From contig NZ_JBLZNC010000006.1 in NCBI RefSeq assembly GCF_048553715.1, positions 62,001-126,000 on the forward strand: 64,000 nt of DNA. Reading direction: 5' to 3'. Below, piece by piece: positions 32,391 to 40,969 of this stretch (positions are counted from its first letter, which is position 1; each line of letters starts with the position of its first letter). Origin of the DNA: Sagittula sp048553715 (GTDB lineage: Bacteria; Pseudomonadota; Alphaproteobacteria; Rhodobacterales; Rhodobacteraceae). Made by a program: the position numbers and the translations under genes. The notes beneath the pieces are model-generated. The model saw only the letters and a list, made by a program, of their open reading frames with translations, was not told where the DNA came from and did no database searches.

Positions 32391-33935
32391 CTATCCAGAG
32401 CGACGGGTGAGCTTTTCCGCCTCCGCGATACGGGCCGCGTGGGATTGAGCCCACTCGATGAGCTGATCCGCTGGCATGGGGCGGGCGATACCGAAGCCTT
32501 GGACGTGGTGGCAACCCAACTGCGCCAGCAGGGCGTGTTCGCCGACGCTTTCGACGCCCTCGGCGAGGGTTTCCAACCCAAGGCGGTCAGCCATGCCCAA
32601 GACTGCCGCGAGCATCCGACGCTGATCCTCATCGCGGTCAATGCGTGATACGAAGCTGCGGTCAATTTTGATACGATGGACTGCGAACCTGCGCAGCGAC
32701 GTGATGGACGCATGGCCGGTGCCAAAATCGTCCAGATCGATATGGCATCCGAGCTTGCTCAGCTCAACAATGTTGCGCGCGACGATCCCCTCCGGCGAGC
32801 CGGCGATGACGGTTTCAAGAACTTCTACGCCCAGCCGGTGCGGGGGCAGCCCGAATCGGTCCAATTCCCATTTGATACGTTCAACCAGCCGAGGGGCGCG
32901 AAGTTCGTTGTCAGAGAAGTTTACGCTGACACGTGGCACTGCAAGGCCTGCGGTGTCCCAGCTGCGCAATGCCGTTAGCGAGTGCTGCAAAACGACTTCG
33001 CTTAGCTTTTCCATACGACCCGATTCCTCGAGCACGCGCAGGAACTGCGAGGGCGGCACGATGCCACGGGTGGGATGAAGCCAGCGGGCCAAGGCCTCGA
33101 CCCCGCTGATGCGGCCGGTCGATGTGCAAATCTGGGGCTGGAACCAAGGCTGGATTTGCCCATCGGCAAGCGCCTGATCTATCTCCGAGGTCAGTGCCTT
33201 TTGCTCTCGGTGGGCGAGGCGCATATGCTCTGACCATGCGCGGATGGCGGATGGCCCGTTGGCGATCGCCTCTTTCAGGGCAACTTGGGCGGCCTCGATA
33301 AGCTGTTGGCCAGTGGCCGCTGCGGCCAGCCGCGGGCTGCCGCAAAAGCCGATGCAGGCCGAGAGATAGCGCATTTGGTTGTCGACGGCGGCGGGTTCTT
33401 CGACGGCATTCTGAATGCGCGAGGCAAGCTGCAACAGCGCTTCTAAATCCAGTCTTAGCGATGGGCCCAAAAACAATATGTAACGGCTGTCAGTGGTGCG
33501 AACCGCGACATCGTCCCTTCGCAGCGTGTTGCGGATGCGGGACAAGGTAAGGTCGCGCAATGTATCCGCGGTATCCCCAGAGGATTGCATATCCACATCT
33601 TCAAGACCATCGACCTGGACGATCATGCAGGCTGTCGCAAGATTGGCGGCTTGCGCACGGTTTAACGCATGCTGCGCCATGTCCTTGGCAGCATTCCGGT
33701 CGACGGCTTCAGGCGTGTCAGCAGCCCGAGGCGGAAGCGGGTCCGGAGCGGCGCGGTTGGCCAGCGCATAAAGCGCGGGTACGGCAAGGGCGGTCGCAAT
33801 CAACAACCCCTCGCCGCCAATCCAAAACCCGGCCAGCGACAGTGCGGGCAGAAAAGCCAGCGCCTGCGGACCGGAGAGGCCGCGTTTGATCCCGGATATG
33901 AGACGGGTCGAAATATGGTTTATGGCCGCCTTCAT
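32391..33935 (-). CDS. EAL-domain cyclic-di-GMP phosphodiesterase with degenerate GGDEF
   Basis: 514-residue membrane protein. Two hydrophobic segments lie at residues 23-60, a degenerate GGDEF-like domain at about 90-240 (the signature position reads DSRYILFLG, so no cyclase activity is expected), and an EAL domain at about 250-505. EAL catalytic residues appear complete: Glu280 (GVEALARW), Asn339, Glu371/374, Asp402-Asp403 (LDDFGTG), Lys423 (KIDRSF), Glu459 and Gln479. It should hydrolyse c-di-GMP. It sits between yidC and ttcA with its own flanking gaps. The signal it senses is unknown. Confidence 0.92.
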   Translation of the reverse strand: MKAAINHISTRLISGIKRGLSGPQALAFLPALSLAGFWIGGEGLLIATALAVPALYALANRAAPDPLPPRAADTPEAVDRNAAKDMAQHALNRAQAANLATACMIVQVDGLEDVDMQSSGDTADTLRDLTLSRIRNTLRRDDVAVRTTDSRYILFLGPSLRLDLEALLQLASRIQNAVEEPAAVDNQMRYLSACIGFCGSPRLAAAATGQQLIEAAQVALKEAIANGPSAIRAWSEHMRLAHREQKALTSEIDQALADGQIQPWFQPQICTSTGRISGVEALARWLHPTRGIVPPSQFLRVLEESGRMEKLSEVVLQHSLTALRSWDTAGLAVPRVSVNFSDNELRAPRLVERIKWELDRFGLPPHRLGVEVLETVIAGSPEGIVARNIVELSKLGCHIDLDDFGTGHASITSLRRFAVHRIKIDRSFVSRIDRDEDQRRMLAAVLGMADRLGLETLAEGVESVGEHALLAQLGCHHVQGFGIARPMPADQLIEWAQSHAARIAEAEKLTRRSG

Positions 33936-34026
33936 ATGCCTGTTCCTTTGCCTGACAGGATCAGACTAGCGCAGGCAGGTAACTTGGTTCTTAACGGGCG
34001 GTTCGTTTTTGTTCAGAAGACGTTCT

Positions 34027-34869
34027 TCAATCGTTCGGTGGGGGCACCGAAAGCCCGGCAAAATCGAACAATTTCGGATCAAGCATGTGGGACGGGCGCA
34101 CATTCATCAAGGAGCGGAACATCACCTGCCGGCGTCCGGGGCTGTTTTTCTCCCACCCATCAAGGATTTGCTTCACTTGCTGACGTTGCAGGCCGTCCTG
34201 GCTGCCACAGAGATCGCAGGGGATGATCGGGTATTTCATTTCTTTGGCAAATTTTTCGCAATCGGCCTCGGCCACATGCGCCAGAGGCCGCATCAAAAGC
34301 AGATCCCCTTCTTCATTTACCAGCTTTGGCGGCATGGTCGCCAGTCTTCCTCCGTGGAACAGATTCATGAAGAAAGTCTCAAGAATATCATCACGGTGGT
34401 GGCCGAGAATCACCGCGTTGCACCCTTCCTCGCGCGCGATCCGGTACAGATTGCCACGGCGCAGGCGAGAGCAGAGCGCACAGAAAGTGCGCCCTTGGGG
34501 GACTTTGTCCATGACGATGGAGTAGGTGTCCTGATATTCGATCCGATGCGGAACCTGCATTTTTTCAAGGAATTCGGGAAGAACGGTCGCGGGAAATCCC
34601 GGCTGCCCCTGATCAAGATTGCAGGCCAGAAGCTCGACCGGCAGAAGACCACGCCATTTCAATTCGTAGAGAATCGCCAGCAGGGTATAGGAATCCTTGC
34701 CGCCCGAGAGGCAGACCAGCCATTTTTGAGGCTTGTCCCCGTCGACCATCCCATAGTGTTCCACGGCCTCGCGTACGTTCTGGACCAGACGTTTGCGCAG
34801 CTTTTTAAATTCGGTGGTTTTGGGCGCGCCGTAAAACAGCGGATGAATTTCGTCGGCATCATCAAGCAT
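34027..34869 (-). CDS. ttcA: tRNA 2-thiocytidine(32) synthetase TtcA
   Basis: 280-residue PP-loop enzyme that thiolates C32 of certain tRNAs using a 4Fe-4S cluster. The PP-loop is SGGKDS (residues 55-60). Cluster cysteines are Cys130-x2-Cys133 (TFCALCSR) and a later Cys218-x2-Cys221 pair (IPCDLCGS). GHHRDDILETFFMNLFHGG is the family block. It lies downstream of yidD on the same strand. Confidence 0.96.
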   Translation of the reverse strand: MLDDADEIHPLFYGAPKTTEFKKLRKRLVQNVREAVEHYGMVDGDKPQKWLVCLSGGKDSYTLLAILYELKWRGLLPVELLACNLDQGQPGFPATVLPEFLEKMQVPHRIEYQDTYSIVMDKVPQGRTFCALCSRLRRGNLYRIAREEGCNAVILGHHRDDILETFFMNLFHGGRLATMPPKLVNEEGDLLLMRPLAHVAEADCEKFAKEMKYPIIPCDLCGSQDGLQRQQVKQILDGWEKNSPGRRQVMFRSLMNVRPSHMLDPKLFDFAGLSVPPPND

Positions 34870-34926
34870 GGGTGGGGCCCTTTGTTCCAGCGTCAGGTCG
34901 GTCTGTTTATAAGACGGTATCGTCGT

Positions 34927-35160
34927 TCAGGTTTTGTCTTTTGGAGGCACGTTGTCGATGCCCGATCCGCCCCATGGGTTGCAGCGGATAATCCGGCGCA
35001 CAGTGAGCCAACTGCCCCGCAGCGCGCCATGGGTTTCTAGCGCTTCCATCGCGTATGCGGAACAGGTGGGGTGGAAGCGGCATCCGTGACCCACCCAAGG
35101 GGATGCAACCAGCCGATAGGCGCGGACCGGCAGCGACACGACCCATGCCAGCGGGGTCAC
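34927..35160 (-). CDS. yidD: Membrane protein insertion efficiency factor YidD
   Basis: 77-residue YidD protein, which assists YidC-dependent insertion. Signature features are GHGCRFHPTCSAYAMEALETHGALRGSW and RCNPWGGSGIDNVP. The ATG at 35160 overlaps the rnpA stop (ATGA), so the two are coupled. The order rpmH-rnpA-yidD is nearly universal. Confidence 0.95.
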   Translation of the reverse strand: MTPLAWVVSLPVRAYRLVASPWVGHGCRFHPTCSAYAMEALETHGALRGSWLTVRRIIRCNPWGGSGIDNVPPKDKT

Positions 35161-35552
35161 GGCTTTGGTCCGTGAAGCTTGGCCAAAGCACGGCGCAGAT
35201 CGGCTTGCATCGCCTCGAAATCATGGTTGGCTGTCTTTTCAGCGCGGCCAATCAGGACATAGTCGTGATCCGGCAAGCCGTGCTGGGGCAGAACTAGCCG
35301 CGCAATTTCGCGCAGCCGGCGTTTGGCTCGGTTGCGGGCGACGGCATTGCCGACCTTCTTTGAGCAGGTGAACCCGATGCGCATGCCCTCGGCCTCGCCC
35401 GCCTTGCGCTGTCGGGCCTGCAGCAGGAACGCAGGGCAGGGCACCCGCCGTGCATTGGCCGCACGCAGGAAATCCGCCCGCTTTGCGAGCACCTCAAATG
35501 ACGAAGAACCCGCCGCGGCATGATCCGGGGCGGGTGCTTGTGTCGCAGCCAT
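35157..35552 (-). CDS. rnpA: Ribonuclease P protein component
   Basis: 131-residue protein subunit of RNase P, which trims tRNA 5' ends. The RNR motif region is GNAVARNRAKRRLREIARL, preceded by RIGFTCSKKVG. The Ala/Ser-rich N-terminal 20 residues are an extension beyond the usual core. It lies 17 bases after rpmH on the minus strand and overlaps yidD. Confidence 0.96.
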   Translation of the reverse strand: MAATQAPAPDHAAAGSSSFEVLAKRADFLRAANARRVPCPAFLLQARQRKAGEAEGMRIGFTCSKKVGNAVARNRAKRRLREIARLVLPQHGLPDHDYVLIGRAEKTANHDFEAMQADLRRALAKLHGPKP

Positions 35553-35569
35553 AAACTGGTCTGTCCGGC

Positions 35570-35704
35570 TCAGGCGCTGAGGACCTTGCGGCCACGTGCA
35601 CGGCGCGCGTTCAGGATCTTGCGGCCAGCTTTGGTTGCCATGCGCGCACGGAAACCGTGGCGGCGCTTGCGGACGAGGTTCGACGGTTGAAAAGTGCGTT
35701 TCAT
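35570..35704 (-). CDS. rpmH: 50S ribosomal protein L34
   Basis: 44-residue L34 (MKRTFQPSNLVRKRRHGFRA, ending RARGRKVLSA), a perfect family match in sequence and length. The start is at 35704; longer in-frame versions run into the promoter. It heads the rpmH-rnpA-yidD-ttcA minus-strand operon. Confidence 0.98.
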   Translation of the reverse strand: MKRTFQPSNLVRKRRHGFRARMATKAGRKILNARRARGRKVLSA

Positions 35705-36050
35705 CGCGGTTGCTCCGGGTTCATTGGCTGACGACGCGTGTCGCCGCCAGGAATATTCGAAGCCCGTCCTATAGGGGGGCATAAAGACATTGTCAAATAT
35801 CCGTTTTGGAACATCCGACAATTCATTCCGATTTCGAAGCGACGTGCGACGGATAGGCGATGTTACCTGATAATTCGATTGAAATTCCAGAGCATTATCC
35901 GGCTGAGGCCAAGGGCGTTCTAGGGTTTTGTTACAGTCCAGACAGTAGACCCGTCAGCGAATGTTTCAGAATTGACCGGATGGGGGCGAATCTATCACGG
36001 GCGTGATCGTTTCCTTCAACCCCGCGTGAGGCGGCCGTTGCAGGGGGCGC
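35705..36050. other. Intergenic region between rpmH and the TVP38 gene
   Basis: About 350 bases, AT-richer than the surroundings, without a credible gene. It contains the rpmH promoter (minus strand). No second clear promoter for the plus-strand TVP38 operon could be picked out, and no DnaA-box array was noticed although rpmH often lies near an origin. Confidence 0.6.
35768..35796 (-). promoter_or_regulatory. Strong sigma70 promoter of rpmH
   Basis: On the minus strand a perfect TTGACA (35796-35791) is followed by a 17-base spacer and TATAGG (35773-35768), about 64 bases upstream of the rpmH ATG. Hexamers and spacing are near consensus for alphaproteobacterial housekeeping promoters. Confidence 0.82.
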
Positions 36051-36848
36051 ATGAGCGCCATCTTTGATGCAAGTTACAGCGCAACCACAGGCCCCAACCC
36101 GATGAGTGACATGACCCAAACAGACAGTACCCCGCAACAGCCTAAGAGCTGGACCCGCCATTTGCCGCTGATCGCCATTGCGACCGTGGCGATTGTCGGG
36201 GCCTTCACCTTACGCGATTACATCAGTTTCGACACGCTCGCCGCCAACCGCGAAAAGCTGCTGGCCTTGCGCGATTCCAACTACATCCTGATGGCGATGG
36301 GGTTTGTGGCAATCTACGTGGCCATCGTGGCGTTTTCCCTGCCCGGTGCGGCGGTGGCATCGGTGACCGGCGGCTTTCTGTTCGGGCTTTGGGCGGGCAC
36401 AGCATATAATGTGCTGGCGGCCACTTTGGGGGCGGTGGCGATCTTTCTGGCGGCGCGCGCTGGTCTGGGTCAAACGCTTTCGGCCAGGATGGACGGGGCC
36501 GAAGGCCGATGGAAACGAGTGCGTGACGGGCTGAAAGACAACGAAATCTCGGTCCTGTTCATGCTGCGTCTGGTGCCGGTTGTGCCGTTCTTTGTGGCCA
36601 ACCTGCTGCCTGCACTGGTCGGGGTGAAGCTGCGTAACTTCGTGTTCACCACGGCCTTGGGCATCGTGCCTGGCGCGTTGGTCTTCACGTCGATTGGCGT
36701 GGGTCTGGGTGAGGTGTTTGACCGAGGCGAGCGGCCCGATCTGTCGCTTCTGTGGGCGCCGCATGTGATCGGCCCTATCCTGGGACTGGCGGCCCTGTCG
36801 GCCATGCCCATTGTTATCAAAGCCCTGCGCGGCAAGAAGGATATCTGA
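36051..36848 (+). CDS. TVP38/TMEM64 (VTT/DedA-like) membrane protein
   Basis: Integral membrane protein of the TVP38/TMEM64 (SNARE-associated/VTT) family, 265 residues from the ATG at 36051. ATG at 36102 or 36111 would give a more typical N-terminus (MTQTDSTPQQPKSWTRHLP). Several hydrophobic helices flank the conserved FLFGLWAGTAYNVLAATLGAVAIFLAARAGLG block. A second block lies at LFMLRLVPVVPFFVANLLPALVGV. Related DedA proteins are lipid scramblases or transporters. It is coupled to the following disulfide reductase gene, a pairing seen in many proteobacteria. Confidence 0.88.
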   Translation: MSAIFDASYSATTGPNPMSDMTQTDSTPQQPKSWTRHLPLIAIATVAIVGAFTLRDYISFDTLAANREKLLALRDSNYILMAMGFVAIYVAIVAFSLPGAAVASVTGGFLFGLWAGTAYNVLAATLGAVAIFLAARAGLGQTLSARMDGAEGRWKRVRDGLKDNEISVLFMLRLVPVVPFFVANLLPALVGVKLRNFVFTTALGIVPGALVFTSIGVGLGEVFDRGERPDLSLLWAPHVIGPILGLAALSAMPIVIKALRGKKDI

Positions 36849-36849
36849 A

Positions 36850-38259
36850 ATGCAAAACCTGAAATGTGATATCCTGATCATCGGCGCGGGCTCGGGCGGT
36901 TTGTCCGTGGCAGCGGGGGCTGCCCAAATGGGCGCGGATGTGATCCTTCTGGAAGGACACAAAATGGGGGGCGACTGCCTGAACTACGGCTGCGTTCCGT
37001 CCAAGGCGCTGATTGCCTCCGGTGGTCGGGCGCAGGGTATGCGCGGCGCCTCCGCCTATGGCGTGGCTTCGGTCGAGCCTGACATTGATTACGCCGCGGC
37101 CAAGGATCATGTCCATGGCGTCATCGACCAGATCGCCCCGATGGACAGCGTCGAAAGGTTCGAGGGATTCGGCGTCCGCGTGATCCGCGAATATGGCCGG
37201 TTCGTTTCCGAGACAGAGGTTGAGGCGGGCGACTATCGCATCACCGCGCGGCGCATCGTTCTGGCCACCGGGTCTTCACCGTTGGTGCCGCCGATTCCCG
37301 GTCTGTCGGATGTGCCCTATCTGACCAACGAATCCCTGTGGGAGCTGCGCGAGCGGCCCGAGCATCTGTTGGTCATCGGCGGCGGCCCCATCGGGATGGA
37401 GATGGCACAGGCCCATGCGCGGCTCGGCTCCAAAGTCACGGTGATCGAGGGGGCCAAGGCGCTGGGCCGCGATGATCCCGAAGCCGCAGCCATCGTGTTG
37501 GATCGCCTGCGCAGCGAAGGTGTCGAGATCGTCGAAGATGCCAAAGTCACCAAGGTCGCCGCCGGCATCACGGTCGAGGTCGAGGATGGCCGCAGCTTCA
37601 CCGGCTCTCACCTGTTGGTGGCGGTTGGTCGCAAGACCAACACGGAACGCCTGAACCTTGAGGCGGCGGGGATCGAGACCACAAAGGCGGGCATTCAGGT
37701 CGACGATCACCTGAAGACCAGCAACCGCCGTGTCTATGCCATCGGTGATGTGGCCGGTGGGATGCAGTTCACCCATCTGGCAGGCTATCACGCCGGCATT
37801 ATTGTACGCTCCGCCGTGCTGGGATTGCCGGCCAAGGCCAAAACGGATCACATCCCGCGCGCGACCTACACCCAGCCCGAACTGGCGCAGGTCGGGCTGA
37901 AAGAGGCGGAAGCCCGTGAAAAGCACGGTGAGTCGATGGAGGTCGCGCGGTTTGACTTTCACCACAATGACCGGCTGATCGCGGAGCGTCAGACCACCGG
38001 TTTCATCAAGGCCATGGTGGTCAAGGGCAAGCCGGTCGGTGTCACGATTGTGGGGGCTCAGGCGGGCGAATTGGTCAATCTCTGGTCGTTGGTTATTGCC
38101 AACGGGCTGAAAATGTCGGCAGTTTCTGCGATGGTTTCGCCCTATCCGACCGTCGGAGAGATTAACAAACGCGTCGCAGGTGCCTATTTCACGCCAAGAC
38201 TGTTTGAAAACGAAACCGTGAAAAAGATCGTAAAGCTGGTGCAACGCTGGCTGCCGTAG
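36850..38259 (+). CDS. FAD-dependent pyridine nucleotide-disulfide reductase (mercuric-reductase-like)
   Basis: 469-residue class I flavoprotein disulfide reductase. The FAD-binding motif is ILIIGAGSGGLS, the redox-active pair is Cys43-x4-Cys48 in GGDCLNYGCVPSKAL, the NAD(P) motif is VIGGGPIGMEMA, and YAIGDVAGG is the second FAD motif. The C-terminal dimerisation domain lacks the HxxxxE pair of lipoamide dehydrogenases, and there is no N-terminal HMA domain or C-terminal Cys pair as in true MerA. The start at 36850 follows the TVP38 stop by one base. The substrate is unknown; a role with TVP38 is inferred from coupling. Confidence 0.88.
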   Translation: MQNLKCDILIIGAGSGGLSVAAGAAQMGADVILLEGHKMGGDCLNYGCVPSKALIASGGRAQGMRGASAYGVASVEPDIDYAAAKDHVHGVIDQIAPMDSVERFEGFGVRVIREYGRFVSETEVEAGDYRITARRIVLATGSSPLVPPIPGLSDVPYLTNESLWELRERPEHLLVIGGGPIGMEMAQAHARLGSKVTVIEGAKALGRDDPEAAAIVLDRLRSEGVEIVEDAKVTKVAAGITVEVEDGRSFTGSHLLVAVGRKTNTERLNLEAAGIETTKAGIQVDDHLKTSNRRVYAIGDVAGGMQFTHLAGYHAGIIVRSAVLGLPAKAKTDHIPRATYTQPELAQVGLKEAEAREKHGESMEVARFDFHHNDRLIAERQTTGFIKAMVVKGKPVGVTIVGAQAGELVNLWSLVIANGLKMSAVSAMVSPYPTVGEINKRVAGAYFTPRLFENETVKKIVKLVQRWLP

Positions 38260-38265
38260 GTGCTG

Positions 38266-39648
38266 ATGCTGAATTCCCTCTCTGGACGTTTCCTGTTCTT
38301 GACCGTCATTTTCGTCATGCTGGCAGAGGTTCTGATTTTTGTGCCCTCTGTGGCGCGGTTCAGAGAGGATTACCTGCTGGCCCGTCTTGAACGGGCGCAG
38401 ATCGCCTCTTTGGCTTTGCTGGCCGATGACATGCTGTCGGCGGAGCTGGAGGCGGAGCTGCTCGACAATGCTGGCGTCTACAACGTGGTTTTGCGCCGTG
38501 ACACGATCCGGCAGTTGGTCCTGAGCTCACCGATCCCGGCGGAGATTGACCAATCCTTCGATCTACGCGACGCCACGGCGCTGGATCTGATCCGTGACGC
38601 CATGATGCGGCTTTTGTCGAACGAGCCGTCGATTATCCGTGTGATTGGCGCGCCGTCTTTGGACGCGGGCCAACTGATCGAGGTCACGATGGACACCGCC
38701 GATCTGCGCGTGGCCATGCTCGACTACGGGATGCGGGTTCTGCTGCTGTCTGCGGTGATTTCGATCATCACGGCAGGGATGCTGTTTCTGGCGGTGCGTC
38801 GTCTTATCGTGACGCCGATGAAGGGCGTGATCAGTCATATGATGTTATACGCCGAAGCCCCTGAAGACGCGCGGCGGATCATCACCCCGCGCGCCCGCGT
38901 GCATGAGCTGCTGGAGGCGGAAACCGCGCTGCAAGCGATGGAGACGCAACTGACACAGGCGCTGCGCCAGAAAGAGCGGCTCGCCCAGCTTGGTGGCGCT
39001 GTCGCCCGCGTCTCTCATGACCTACGCAACATTCTGACATCGGCGCAGCTATTCACCGACCGGATCGAGATGTCCGAGGATCCGACAGTCAAGCGGATGG
39101 CGCCCAAGCTGGTGAACTCCATCGCGCGGGCGGTCAGCCTGTGCGAGAACACCCTTGCCTTTGGTCGCGCCGAGGAACCTGCACCCGCGCTGACATTGTT
39201 CAACCTCGCCGAATTGGCCAACGAGGTGATGGAGGCCGAGCGTCTGGCCATCGGCGATGCGGACGTCTCCCTGTCCGAAGACATCCCCGCCAGCCTGATG
39301 GTGCGCGGCGATCCCGAACAGATTTACCGGTCCTTGTCCAACCTCGTGCGCAATGCGCGTCAGGCCATCGTCGCGACCGGCCAGCCGGGAGAGATTTCAG
39401 TCTCCGCCCGCAGTGAAGATGACGCTTGGCTGATCGAGGTTGCGGACACCGGACCGGGTCTGCCGCCCAAAGCCCGCGAACATCTGTTCCAGCCGTTTCA
39501 GGGTGGCGTGCGCAAGGGCGGCTCTGGTCTGGGTCTGGCCATCGTTTCCGAACTGATCCGCGGGCATGGTGGAAATTTGACCCTAAAAAATACAGATAAT
39601 ACAGGCACTTGCTTTGAAATCCGGCTGCCGATGGGAAATATGTCATAA
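38266..39648 (+). CDS. Membrane sensor histidine kinase (orphan)
   Basis: 460-residue sensor kinase from ATG 38266 (GTG 38260 is an alternative, directly after the reductase stop). Two transmembrane helices (residues about 7-27 and 155-178) bracket a periplasmic sensor of about 125 residues. A HAMP-like linker and HisKA dimerisation domain with phospho-acceptor His in RVSHDLRNILTS follow. The HATPase has N box NLVRNARQA, G1 DTGPGLP and G2 GGSGLGLAI. No response regulator is adjacent. It is probably cotranscribed with the TVP38 and reductase genes. Confidence 0.9.
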   Translation: MLNSLSGRFLFLTVIFVMLAEVLIFVPSVARFREDYLLARLERAQIASLALLADDMLSAELEAELLDNAGVYNVVLRRDTIRQLVLSSPIPAEIDQSFDLRDATALDLIRDAMMRLLSNEPSIIRVIGAPSLDAGQLIEVTMDTADLRVAMLDYGMRVLLLSAVISIITAGMLFLAVRRLIVTPMKGVISHMMLYAEAPEDARRIITPRARVHELLEAETALQAMETQLTQALRQKERLAQLGGAVARVSHDLRNILTSAQLFTDRIEMSEDPTVKRMAPKLVNSIARAVSLCENTLAFGRAEEPAPALTLFNLAELANEVMEAERLAIGDADVSLSEDIPASLMVRGDPEQIYRSLSNLVRNARQAIVATGQPGEISVSARSEDDAWLIEVADTGPGLPPKAREHLFQPFQGGVRKGGSGLGLAIVSELIRGHGGNLTLKNTDNTGTCFEIRLPMGNMS

Positions 39649-39665
39649 AAAATCAAAAAAGGCGC

Positions 39666-39694
39666 TTGCGCATCCCCGGTGGCAAATGTATTCC
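39666..39694 (+). promoter_or_regulatory. Promoter of tRNA-Arg
   Basis: TTGCGC at 39666-39671, a 17-base spacer and TATTCC at 39689-39694, ending about 10 bases before the mature tRNA 5' end at 39704. The spacing is ideal for a tRNA promoter. Confidence 0.6.
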
Positions 39695-39703
39695 CCGCCT
39701 CAC

Positions 39704-39780
39704 GGACCGATAGCTCAGCTGGATAGAGTACTTGACTACGAATCAAGGGGTCGGGGGTTCGAATCCTCCTCGGTCCGCCA
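39704..39780 (+). tRNA. tRNA-Arg (anticodon ACG)
   Basis: A 77-base cloverleaf with encoded CCA. The acceptor stem is GGACCGA with TCGGTCC, the D arm includes GCTC...GAGT, the anticodon stem is CTTGA/TCAAG around loop CTACGAA, and the T arm is GGGGG-TTCGAAT-CCTCC. Anticodon ACG is at 39738-39740; A34 is expected to become inosine and read CGU/CGC/CGA. Discriminator base G precedes CCA. Confidence 0.97.
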
Positions 39781-40467
39781 GAATTCAGAAGGCCGTGTCA
39801 GACACCTGACACGGCCTTTTATTTTGGCCGGTTTTGCAGGTTTACGGGCAACCGAATTTGGCGCCGGTCACGGCCATCTGCCTAGGCCCTGCTTTCGGTG
39901 TCCCGCATATTCATCAGTCAAGCGCGGGTCTGCAATGTGGCCTCGGAGCTTTCTTGTCTCGGGCGCAGCAGGTGAAAGCCCATGTCCCCCTCCAGTGCCT
40001 CGTTGTTCGATATGGGGGCAGACGTACATTCCGCCTGCTGGGACATAAATCGTTAGGAGGCAAAGGTCGGAGTCAAGCGAGCGCGGATGCCGCCACGGGC
40101 TTTGGGTGGTCGCCTTAGACTTTGTACCTTTTCCTTGTGGGTGTTCTGGGGAGGTTCATCGTTGGCGTGCTTTGGGACGAAAGGGCTAGTAGGCAGATTT
40201 ACCTTGGGGTGTTTGGGTTCCTGCTGGTCAGTCTTTTCGGTCAATAGATGGAGAGTTTCAGTTATTACTCGGCATATTTGCGACCGTACGCGCAATAAAA
40301 TTGTCCTTGTGTGGCAATGCGATGGCTGCGTTGACACATATTCAGGCGCTTTCGACGGCTCCGATCCCTTTATTCCGCGCCCTTTTCGGCATATTAACAC
40401 CTCCCTGTTCTAAGTGCGCCGCCCGTTGGCGGCATGTGTTTGTGTTCACCTCGTGGGAGGAAATCCG
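39781..40467. other. Gene-poor stretch downstream of tRNA-Arg
   Basis: About 690 bases between the tRNA and the NUDIX gene. After the tRNA terminator I see no open frame with protein-like composition on either strand, and the second half looks AT-richer than its neighbours. No integrase remnant and no second copy of the tRNA 3' end were found. A TTGACA near 40333 may belong to a NUDIX promoter but has no clear -10. Confidence 0.55.
39789..39822 (+). terminator. Terminator of tRNA-Arg
   Basis: AAGGCCGTGTCA (39789-39800) pairs perfectly with TGACACGGCCTT (39807-39818) around six bases, followed by a T-run. It lies 8 bases after the CCA end. Confidence 0.9.
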
Positions 40468-40929
40468 ATGCCCAAGGTCGGAGACCAGATTGCTGCGCTC
40501 GCCATGAAGTGGGATCGCGAAAAGGCCATTCAGGTCCTTATGATCACATCCCGTGACACGGGACGGTGGGTCATGCCCAAAGGGTGGGAGATGGACGGCA
40601 AAAAGCCGTGGCGCGCCGCCGAGATCGAAGCGCTCGAAGAGGCGGGGGCCGTCGGTCATATCGGGTCGGACCTGCTGGGCACGTACACCTATGACAAGAT
40701 CCTGAAAGATGGCTCGGCTCAGCCCTGTCTGGTGCGCGTCTACCCCTTGCTGGTGGACAAGCTGAAACGCAATTGGAAAGAGCGTAAGGAGCGGAAGCGC
40801 CGCTGGTTCTCGCCCGCAGCCGCAGCCAAGCGTGTTGCAGAGCCCGAACTGGCTCAGCTGCTTCGGTCACTAGAGGATGATTCAAACCGCCGCGCCGAAG
40901 TGTTCGACTGGTTCAAGGATTGCGCCTGA
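40468..40929 (+). CDS. NUDIX hydrolase
   Basis: 153-residue NUDIX-fold hydrolase, similar in size to diphosphoinositol-polyphosphate-type enzymes. Start MPKVGDQIAALAMKWD at 40468 has GGGAGGAA upstream. The NUDIX box region is PKGWEMDGKKPWRAAEIEALEEAGAVG. The metal-binding EE pair is kept, but the usual Arg of the R-E-U-x-E-E core is Ile, a deviation from the textbook motif. The C-terminal region (WKERKERKRRWFSPAAAAKRV) is the usual WF/ W-x-x-x-EA segment of this subgroup. The substrate is unknown. Confidence 0.87.
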   Translation: MPKVGDQIAALAMKWDREKAIQVLMITSRDTGRWVMPKGWEMDGKKPWRAAEIEALEEAGAVGHIGSDLLGTYTYDKILKDGSAQPCLVRVYPLLVDKLKRNWKERKERKRRWFSPAAAAKRVAEPELAQLLRSLEDDSNRRAEVFDWFKDCA

Positions 40930-40969
40930 TCGGAGCTGCGCGGACGGGGCTGCCCGCCCGCGCCATCGA

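Noticed and set aside
35738..35923. 61-residue plus-strand frame upstream of the TVP38 gene
   Set aside because: Overlaps the rpmH promoter and 5' end on the other strand and lacks a ribosome binding site.
35705..36050. Replication origin near rpmH
   Set aside because: No dnaA or dnaN gene and no DnaA-box cluster visible. In alphaproteobacteria rpmH is often away from the origin.
39834..40413. Short plus-strand frames downstream of tRNA-Arg
   Set aside because: Low-complexity or Cys/Trp-rich translations without start signals; kept as a gene-poor region.
39704..40467. Genomic island attached at tRNA-Arg
   Set aside because: No integrase, no direct repeat of the tRNA 3' end and no mobile genes were found in the window.
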